The position numbers were made by a program, and so were the translations under genes. Positions 57,828 through 64,000 of a DNA stretch of 64,000 nucleotides are shown piece by piece. The stretch is from Sphingobacteriaceae bacterium (GTDB lineage Bacteria; Bacteroidota; Bacteroidia; B-17B0; Aurantibacillaceae): positions 1-64,000 of the forward strand of contig JAHEYC010000001.1 of assembly GCA_023251775.1 (NCBI GenBank), in the 5' to 3' direction. The notes below the pieces were generated by a model. That model was not told where the DNA came from, searched no databases, and saw only the letters and a program-made list of their open reading frames with translations. Each line of letters starts with the position of its first letter. Positions within the stretch are counted from its first letter, which is position 1.

Positions 57828-57943
57828 GTCAGTTCTCGATACAATTTTTGCAAGAGGCAGGCAAAAATCACTCGAACTGACAGGGATTGTCATTTCGAGT
57901 GAAAAAATGCGCCTCTTTTCATTTTTTTGTATCGAGAAATGAC
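57828..57943. repeat. Nested palindromic element (family 7)
   Basis: Outer arms GTCAGTTCTCGATAC (57828-57842) / GTATCGAGAAATGAC (57929-57943). Inner arms TCACTCGAACTGACA (57868-57882) / TGTCATTTCGAGTGA (57888-57902). One mismatch each. Confidence 0.92.
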
Positions 57944-57962
57944 ATGCGGGAAATAAAATGGG

Positions 57963-58739
57963 TTACTCCCCCTTAAAAACCGGCGGTCTTTTTTCTAAAA
58001 AAGCATTAACGCCTTCGTTATAATCGTGAGTGGAAGCAGCTATTATCTGCTCTTCTTTTTCGCGTTGGAGTTGTTTTTCGAGGGTATTGATTGTTCCCTC
58101 ATTTAATAGTTTTTTGGTAAGTGCTATTCCTTTTGTTGGCATTTGAGCCAATGTAGTTGCAGTTGCTAAAGCTGTTTCAAATAATTTTTCATCATCTACC
58201 ACTTTGTATATCATGCCCATTTGTTCGGCATCGGTTGCAGGAACTTTATCGCCCAACATCATCAAGGCACTTGCTTTTCCGAATCCAATTAATTTGGGAA
58301 GAAAAAATGTTCCACCACTATCAGGTATCAATCCAATTTTACTAAAGGCTTGTAAAAATGATGCGGATCTTCCTGCAAAAACTACATCACAAGCCAATGC
58401 AATATTTGCTCCCGCTCCTGCTGCTACGCCATTTACCGCGCACACTACAGGTTTTTGTAATTTTCTTAAACGTAAAATAATAGGATTATAATGTTCTTGC
58501 ACAATGCGCTCAATGCCCGGACCATTCTTATCCATAGCTTCTGCAAGATCTTGTCCTGCACAAAATGCTTTTCCGTTTGCTGTAATTAAAACCGCGCGAA
58601 TTGTTCTTTCATCTGCCGCTTTATCTAATTCTGCAATTAATTGCAAAGCCATTTCGCGATTAAAACTGTTGAATTTATCGGGCCTGTTCAAGTGTAAAAC
58701 TAAAACACCGCCTTCTATTTTTGATCCAATAAAACTCAT
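57963..58739 (-). CDS. Enoyl-CoA hydratase/isomerase family (PaaG-like)
   Basis: LHLNRPDKFNSFNREMALQLI, AFCAGQDLAEA, CAVNGVAAGAGANIALACDVVFAGRSASFLQAFSKIGLIPDSGGTFFLP. Confidence 0.93.
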   Translation of the reverse strand: MSFIGSKIEGGVLVLHLNRPDKFNSFNREMALQLIAELDKAADERTIRAVLITANGKAFCAGQDLAEAMDKNGPGIERIVQEHYNPIILRLRKLQKPVVCAVNGVAAGAGANIALACDVVFAGRSASFLQAFSKIGLIPDSGGTFFLPKLIGFGKASALMMLGDKVPATDAEQMGMIYKVVDDEKLFETALATATTLAQMPTKGIALTKKLLNEGTINTLEKQLQREKEEQIIAASTHDYNEGVNAFLEKRPPVFKGE

Positions 58740-59188
58740 GCGCCAAATTGTGAAAGATGATGATTAAGATGTGTGCTTAATAACAAACTCCAAGTATCCG
58801 GTGTCATTTCACCAAAAAAAGGATGTTCCAGATTTTTTACACCGCTTGGTCCATTTTTATGAAAGGTTTTGATCGTATCTATCAATACCGCTCTTTCTTT
58901 TTCGAATTCTTTTTTATCCGATATCACAGCTTCAGGAAATGTTGGAAGATTTCTTTTGAACGGAACACCCGCTAAAAGATTCTTCTTAGCTTTTTTTCCA
59001 AATAAGAATTTGATGATCTTGTTTGGCTTTAACACCAAGGTACCATCGGCAATACAAAATGGTTTTTGACAATGTGTAAGCATTTGCGCTACATCCATTT
59101 TTCCCCATTGACGTTGTTGTTCGTGTTTTAAAGAATTAATGCGCCCAACATAATGATCAACTACTTTGGTATCGAAAAGATTGTTCAT
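58736..59188 (-). CDS. DUF1569 (DinB-like) protein
   Basis: RINSLKHEQQRQWGKMDVAQMLTHCQKPF, HPFFGEMTPDTWSLLLSTHLNHHLSQFG. Confidence 0.85.
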   Translation of the reverse strand: MNNLFDTKVVDHYVGRINSLKHEQQRQWGKMDVAQMLTHCQKPFCIADGTLVLKPNKIIKFLFGKKAKKNLLAGVPFKRNLPTFPEAVISDKKEFEKERAVLIDTIKTFHKNGPSGVKNLEHPFFGEMTPDTWSLLLSTHLNHHLSQFGA

Positions 59189-59214
59189 GGTATACTTTTT
59201 TTATTAATGTAAAT

Positions 59215-60168
59215 TTAAAAATCGTGGCTCAATTGATTGGTGGCTTTTTGCAATATCTCAAATGCATTCTCGGCCATTAAATTCTCTCTATCTAAAGTAG
59301 GATTGATCTCTACCATCTCAAAACAACAGATCTTCTTGCTTCGCATAATATAATAAATAAGATTGCCGGCTTCTTTTTCGGTGATGCCATTAGGAACAGG
59401 AGTTCCGGTACCGCTACTGATACGACTATCCATACTATCCACATCAAAACTCACATATATCAGGTCGCAGGCATCCAAATAATTCAACGCTTCAATGGCA
59501 ATACGTTCAACTGCTTTTTTGCGGATCTCGGGTAAACCAAAAATGCGCACTTTATTCTTCTTAATTAAATGATCTTCGGGTGCTTCATAATCGCGAAGTG
59601 CTATAAATACAAGATCACTATATAAAACCTTAGGGCATATATCTCCCAAGTTCTTTAGCTTTTCCCAGTATTCAACTGTTTCATCATCGGGTTTATTCTG
59701 CTGTCTTTCTTTATTGTCTTCACCCAAAATACCTGCAATGGGCATGCCGTGCATGTTACCGCTGGGGGTGGTGTAAGGACTGTGCATATCCGCATGTGCA
59801 TCTATCCATATCACGCCAAGGCGCTTTTCTGGGTAGGCCATTCTTATCCCGCTTATGGTGCCAAGGGCCGAACTATGATCGCCGGCTAGTACAATTGGGA
59901 TCTCTTCTCTTTTGAGAGTTTTTGATATCTCCTTGGCAATGCGTTCGTTAAGAGAAAATATACCTTTAATACGTTTTGCATAATCATGAACTACAGGCTC
60001 CAGAAGTAGATGATTCTCAGAAGGTATCTCAGTTGTTTTGAATTTCTTGAAAAAAGGACTACCAAAATCGAGTGCGGCTATCTTAATGGCATCAATTCCC
60101 ATGCTGGAGCCACGAGTACCGGCACCGATCTCGCTTTTAACTTCCACTATACGTATGGGTTTTATCAT
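59215..60168 (-). CDS. rocF: Arginase
   Basis: VLAGDHSSALGTISG, WIDAHADMHSPYTTPSGNMHGMP, VSFDVDSMDSRISSGTGTPVPNGI. Confidence 0.92.
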   Translation of the reverse strand: MIKPIRIVEVKSEIGAGTRGSSMGIDAIKIAALDFGSPFFKKFKTTEIPSENHLLLEPVVHDYAKRIKGIFSLNERIAKEISKTLKREEIPIVLAGDHSSALGTISGIRMAYPEKRLGVIWIDAHADMHSPYTTPSGNMHGMPIAGILGEDNKERQQNKPDDETVEYWEKLKNLGDICPKVLYSDLVFIALRDYEAPEDHLIKKNKVRIFGLPEIRKKAVERIAIEALNYLDACDLIYVSFDVDSMDSRISSGTGTPVPNGITEKEAGNLIYYIMRSKKICCFEMVEINPTLDRENLMAENAFEILQKATNQLSHDF

Positions 60169-60198
60169 ATTATTGATCTAAAATTAACAAATTTGTCG

Positions 60199-60206
60199 TA
60201 CTTTTG
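60199..60206 (+). promoter_or_regulatory. Candidate -7 element TACTTTTG upstream of arginine decarboxylase
   Basis: Exact TAnnTTTG within GTCGTACTTTTGTGC; -33 element not convincing at the usual spacing. Confidence 0.4.
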
Positions 60207-60262
60207 TGCCCGGTAATTAACTTACTTATGTTGAAAACCACCAATGCAACTCAATTACATTA

Positions 60263-61669
60263 ATGGCCGTTGATAATACATATTCAAACCTGATCCATCA
60301 GACCTTTAATTTCCCACAAGAGGGATTTGAAGTAAAGGATGATCAATTGTACTTTAATGAAATACCCTTGATGGATATTATCAAGCAATATGGCACTCCA
60401 TTAAGGATCAGCTATTTACCTAAAATTTCGTCACAGATCCAAAAAGCCAAGCGTATGTTCAATGTGGCTATGGCAAAATCGGATTATAAAGGCAAATACT
60501 ATTACTGTTATTGCACTAAGAGTTCGCACTTTAGTTTTGTACTCGACGAGGTGCTAAAAAATGAGTGTCATATTGAAACCTCATCAGCGTTTGACATCAA
60601 TATTATCAAAGAACAATTTCAAAAAAAGGCCTTAAACAAAGATACATATATTATTTGTAATGGATATAAGCGCACCAATTACAAACAGAATATTTGCGAA
60701 TTGATAAATGAAGGATTTAATGTGATACCGGTATTGGATCACTTGGATGAGATAGATTATTATAAAAAATATGCCAAGGTTGATAAAGTGGATATTGGAA
60801 TTAGGATAAGTACCGAAGAAGAACCATCGTTTACATTTTATACTTCGCGTTTAGGAATTAGAGATTCGGAAATTCTAGATTTTTACAAAGAAAAAATTCA
60901 AACCAATCCTAAATTCAATTTAAAATTATTACACTTTTTTATCAATACCGGAATTAAGGATACTATTTATTATTGGACAGAATTAAATAAATGTTTGAGT
61001 ATTTATAAAAGTTTGAGAGAAATTTGTCCGGGTTTAAATTCGCTCAACATTGGTGGAGGAATGCCAATTCGTACTTCTTTAGCATTTGAATACGATTACG
61101 AATACATGGTAGAAGAGATCATTTCGCAGATAAAAATATTTTGTACGGATAATGAAATTCCCGAACCAAATATTTTTACTGAATTTGGTTCGTATACCGT
61201 TGGCGAAAGTGGTGCCACTTTATACAGCATCATTGATCAGAAAAAACAAAATGATCGCGAAACATGGTATATGATCGATAGTTCTTTTATTACAACACTT
61301 CCGGATACTTGGGGAATTAATCAGCGATTTATTTTATTAGCCATAAATAATTGGGATAAGCCATATATTCCTGTGAACTTGGGCGGACTCACCTGCGACA
61401 GTATGGATTATTATAATACCGAAGCGCATACCAATCAGGTATTTTTACCAAAGGTGGAAGAAAAACAAAAAGTGCCTTTGTATCTTGGATTTTTTCATAC
61501 CGGCGCATATCAAGAAGCATTGAGCGGATATGGCGGCACGCAACATTGTTTAATTCCTGCTCCAAAACATGTATTGATCGATCGCGATGAAGAAACGGGA
61601 GAGATATCTACGTGGTTGTTTGCGAAAGAACAGAGTTATAAGAGTATGTTGAAGATATTGGGTTATTAA
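60263..61669 (+). CDS. speA: Arginine decarboxylase (fold-III PLP enzyme)
   Basis: YYYCYCTKSSHFSFVLDEVLKNECHIETSSAFDINII, LLHFFINTGI, SLNIGGGMPI, EFGSYTVGESG. Confidence 0.88.
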   Translation: MAVDNTYSNLIHQTFNFPQEGFEVKDDQLYFNEIPLMDIIKQYGTPLRISYLPKISSQIQKAKRMFNVAMAKSDYKGKYYYCYCTKSSHFSFVLDEVLKNECHIETSSAFDINIIKEQFQKKALNKDTYIICNGYKRTNYKQNICELINEGFNVIPVLDHLDEIDYYKKYAKVDKVDIGIRISTEEEPSFTFYTSRLGIRDSEILDFYKEKIQTNPKFNLKLLHFFINTGIKDTIYYWTELNKCLSIYKSLREICPGLNSLNIGGGMPIRTSLAFEYDYEYMVEEIISQIKIFCTDNEIPEPNIFTEFGSYTVGESGATLYSIIDQKKQNDRETWYMIDSSFITTLPDTWGINQRFILLAINNWDKPYIPVNLGGLTCDSMDYYNTEAHTNQVFLPKVEEKQKVPLYLGFFHTGAYQEALSGYGGTQHCLIPAPKHVLIDRDEETGEISTWLFAKEQSYKSMLKILGY

Positions 61670-61677
61670 TAGTTTAA

Positions 61678-61752
61678 AGTTGGAAAGTTAGAAAGTTGGA
61701 AAGTTTTGTGCTGCCCCACTTTCAAACTTTCGAACTTTTTAACTTTCCAACT
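61678..61752. repeat. AGTTGGAAAGTT...AACTTTCCAACT inverted repeat (family 6) between convergent genes
   Basis: Perfect 12-bp arms 61678-61689 / 61741-61752, with further AAAGTTGG / ACTTTC words inside. Confidence 0.9.
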
Positions 61753-63257
61753 CAACTCTTTAATTCTATGCAGAACGTCGTCCCCTTACCGATCTCACTA
61801 TCACTTACAAATATTTTCCCATCGTGATAATTCTCGATAATGCGTTTGCACAAACTTAAACCTAATCCCCAGCCTCTTTGTTTGGTGGTATAACCGGGTT
61901 TAAATACTTCGTTGAATTTATTTTTTGAAATGCCTTTGCCTGTATCGCTGATGAAGATCTTTACTTGCTCCGGTTTTTCGATCATGATAATTTTTAACGT
62001 GCCTTTTCCATCCATAGCATCTACGGCGTTCTTACACAAATTCTCAATTACCCATTCGAATAATGGTCCTGATAAATTTACCATTATTGGATGATCGGGT
62101 AATTTAATTTCGAAGTTTATATTTTTTGATGTGCGCTTTTTTAAATAATTAATGCTCTTGTCTAAAAGTCCAACTATATCTTCAGGAACTAAAGTTGGTT
62201 GCGATCCAATTTTCGAAAAACGATCGGTGATGGTATTTAAACGCATCACATCGTTTTGCATTTCGTTTATGATTTCGGGATCAACACCTAAGCCTTTTAA
62301 ATGTTCGTTCCATGCAAGGAGAGAAGATAGAGGAGTTCCTAATTGATGTGCAGTTTCTTTACTCATTCCAACCCATACCTGATCTTGTTCGGCTTTGCGC
62401 GCGGTACTAAATAAAATATATGCGATCAATAAAAATAAACCTATCACACCAAATTGCACGTAAGGATAATATTTTAATTGCGTCAATAAATTTGATTGCG
62501 CGTAAAAGATATAATTAATAGTTCCTTCGCCAAGATCAATTTCAATGGGCGTATTCTCACTGCTTAATTCATCTAATTTTGTCGCAAGTTTCTCGGGAGT
62601 GTTAATACTTAAACTATCTACTTTACCAAAGGAGATCATTGTTGTTTTATTATTATCCATGTAAATAACAGGAACCTCCGCAGAATTTACGGCCACCTCA
62701 GCAATAAATGATTTTATCAAACTATCAAAAACTAATTTGATATCATTGAATACTCGGCTATCTTTATAATACAAATATTGTTTGGTGGTTTTGTAAACTT
62801 GGATCTCAACGGGCGGATACATGGTCTTCATTAATTCCAATTCCTTTTTCATGTACTCGGCATCTTTTTCTTTTTCGGGATCAAAATTCTTTTTAGCAGT
62901 GATCTGATCTTTTTCATCGGCCAAAATAATTGGAACGGTTGTATTATCTTCTAAAACATACAATAAAAAATTAAACGTTGAATTAGAATTATCTTTGGTA
63001 AGTTGCTCGGTAGTTTTGGCGTAAAGAACTGCTTTCTTGCGTTCTTCCAATTTCATTTTCTCGAATAAAGTATTGGTAAATTTTACGAGGTTAGCTTTTT
63101 TCTGAACGGCATCGGCCCATAATTTTACTTTGCGGCGTTCATCTTCTGCAATACGTTTTACCAAATTATTAGTATACCACAACGAACATATCACAATAAT
63201 AAAAGCCGCTATTGCCAATAGCCATTTCCATTTTTGTTTACGTGAGTAGATGTTCAT
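61752..63257 (-). CDS. Membrane sensor histidine kinase (orphan)
   Basis: Two TM segments, H-box GMSKETAHQLGTPLSSLLAW, N-box VIENLCKNAVDAM, DTGKGI, RGWGLGLSLCKRIIE. Confidence 0.94.
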   Translation of the reverse strand: MNIYSRKQKWKWLLAIAAFIIVICSLWYTNNLVKRIAEDERRKVKLWADAVQKKANLVKFTNTLFEKMKLEERKKAVLYAKTTEQLTKDNSNSTFNFLLYVLEDNTTVPIILADEKDQITAKKNFDPEKEKDAEYMKKELELMKTMYPPVEIQVYKTTKQYLYYKDSRVFNDIKLVFDSLIKSFIAEVAVNSAEVPVIYMDNNKTTMISFGKVDSLSINTPEKLATKLDELSSENTPIEIDLGEGTINYIFYAQSNLLTQLKYYPYVQFGVIGLFLLIAYILFSTARKAEQDQVWVGMSKETAHQLGTPLSSLLAWNEHLKGLGVDPEIINEMQNDVMRLNTITDRFSKIGSQPTLVPEDIVGLLDKSINYLKKRTSKNINFEIKLPDHPIMVNLSGPLFEWVIENLCKNAVDAMDGKGTLKIIMIEKPEQVKIFISDTGKGISKNKFNEVFKPGYTTKQRGWGLGLSLCKRIIENYHDGKIFVSDSEIGKGTTFCIELKS

Positions 63258-63271
63258 TTTATATCAAGGTC

Positions 63272-63298
63272 GCACTTCGACTTCGCTCAGTGTGACAC
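63272..63298. repeat. GCACTTCGACTTCGCTCAGTGTGACAC dispersed hairpin repeat (family 5, copy 2)
   Basis: Same as 36196-36221, with the stem changed from CCCT/AGGG to CACT/AGTG. Confidence 0.8.
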
Positions 63299-63340
63299 CG
63301 TAGGTTAATAACGTTAAATTTAACACATTATTATCAAATA

Positions 63341-63372
63341 AAAAGCCTCCTTGCATTCACAAGGAGGCTCTT
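63341..63372 (-). terminator. Rho-independent terminator after slyD-like gene
   Basis: AGCCTCCTTG-cattca-CAAGGAGGCT, 10-bp perfect stem, T-rich on minus strand. Confidence 0.88.
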
Positions 63373-63389
63373 TCATTCGAAAAGATCTA

Positions 63390-63905
63390 TTAATGATGGT
63401 GATGTCCGCCTTTTCCGTGAACATGGCCATGATCAAGCTCTTCAGCGCTTGCTTCTCTTACCTCTAATATTTCGCCAACAAAATGAAGATCATTGCCTGC
63501 TAAGGGATGATTAAAATCCATTTTCACATGTGCATCAGAGATATTCAATACTCGTCCAATCAATTTATTTCCTTCTGCATCATGCATCTCAATATCATTA
63601 CCAACAAAAACGCGTTGTGTATCAAATTTACCATCCACAATAAATGCTTGCTTATCTATATCAATAATATAATCTTGTTCAACAATTCCGTAACCATCCG
63701 CTGCATTTACTCTAAAATCAAATTTATCGCCTACTTTTTTGTTCAATAAATTCTGTTCAAAATCGGGCAACAACGAACTCATTCCGTATATGAATGCGAA
63801 AGGATGATCAGCATCTGTTTGCTCAATTAATTCTTCGGTTCCTCCATTTTTGCTTGCAGTTAGATGATAACTTACCACCGCTACTTTGTTTTCTGTGATT
63901 GTCAT
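63390..63905 (-). CDS. slyD: SlyD-like FKBP-type peptidyl-prolyl isomerase with His-rich tail
   Basis: VSYHLTASKNGG, FIYGMSSLLPDFEQNLLNKKVGDKFDFRVNAADGYG, NHPLAGNDLHFVGEILEVREA, HGHVHGKGGHHHH. Confidence 0.93.
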   Translation of the reverse strand: MTITENKVAVVSYHLTASKNGGTEELIEQTDADHPFAFIYGMSSLLPDFEQNLLNKKVGDKFDFRVNAADGYGIVEQDYIIDIDKQAFIVDGKFDTQRVFVGNDIEMHDAEGNKLIGRVLNISDAHVKMDFNHPLAGNDLHFVGEILEVREASAEELDHGHVHGKGGHHHH

Positions 63906-63930
63906 TTGTTTTGTTTTTTATTAAAAAATT

Positions 63931-63958
63931 AAGCCATTCGCTTTTTACCGAATGGCTT
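63931..63958 (-). terminator. Terminator hairpin of the gene beyond the window edge
   Basis: AAGCCATTCG-ctttttac-CGAATGGCTT, 10-bp perfect stem followed by a T-rich run on minus strand. Confidence 0.75.
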
Positions 63959-64000
63959 ATTACGGCTGCAAATTTATAAAAATATTTTAATTGAAAGAAT

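Noticed and set aside
1-64000. Prophage, transposase, toxin-antitoxin or defence island
   Set aside because: No integrase, transposase, nuclease/toxin pair or defence-gene signature found. The gene content is chromosomal housekeeping plus the phosphatase cluster.
1-64000. tRNA or rRNA genes
   Set aside because: Intergenic spaces are short and dominated by palindromic repeats; no cloverleaf or rRNA-like sequence recognised by eye. tRNAscan-SE would be decisive.

Overview
This 64 kb chromosomal window comes from a Bacteroidetes-type bacterium. Support for that: a type IX secretion C-terminal domain, TAnnTTTG-like promoters, a DUF4286 protein, and a LemA/TPM cluster. I found no rRNA, tRNA, CRISPR array, phage or transposase. 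The left 24.5 kb is unusual. It holds seven same-strand SpoIIE/PP2C-type phosphatase genes. Six encode signal peptide + TPRs + one TM helix + coiled coil + SpoIIE. The seventh encodes a predicted cytoplasmic 2874-aa protein with TPRs, 12 GAF domains (six two-GAF units) and SpoIIE. Its GAF linkers largely alternate between two lengths that differ by exactly one heptad. A SiaB-like (DUF6272) GHKL kinase gene lies ~19 kb away and is a plausible partner-switch component. The rest is mostly ordinary metabolism and housekeeping: gcvP, a 2-oxoacid:ferredoxin oxidoreductase operon with a flavin/Fe-S subunit, gpsA, tyrS, rpoN, rsmA, scoAB, PBP1A, arginase and arginine decarboxylase. The intergenic spaces carry several families of REP-like imperfect palindromes. 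Some supply the stop codons of flanking genes, one shows a compensatory base-pair change, and one appears inserted in frame inside a phosphatase domain. All calls are by eye from the sequence and ORF track; no searches were run.
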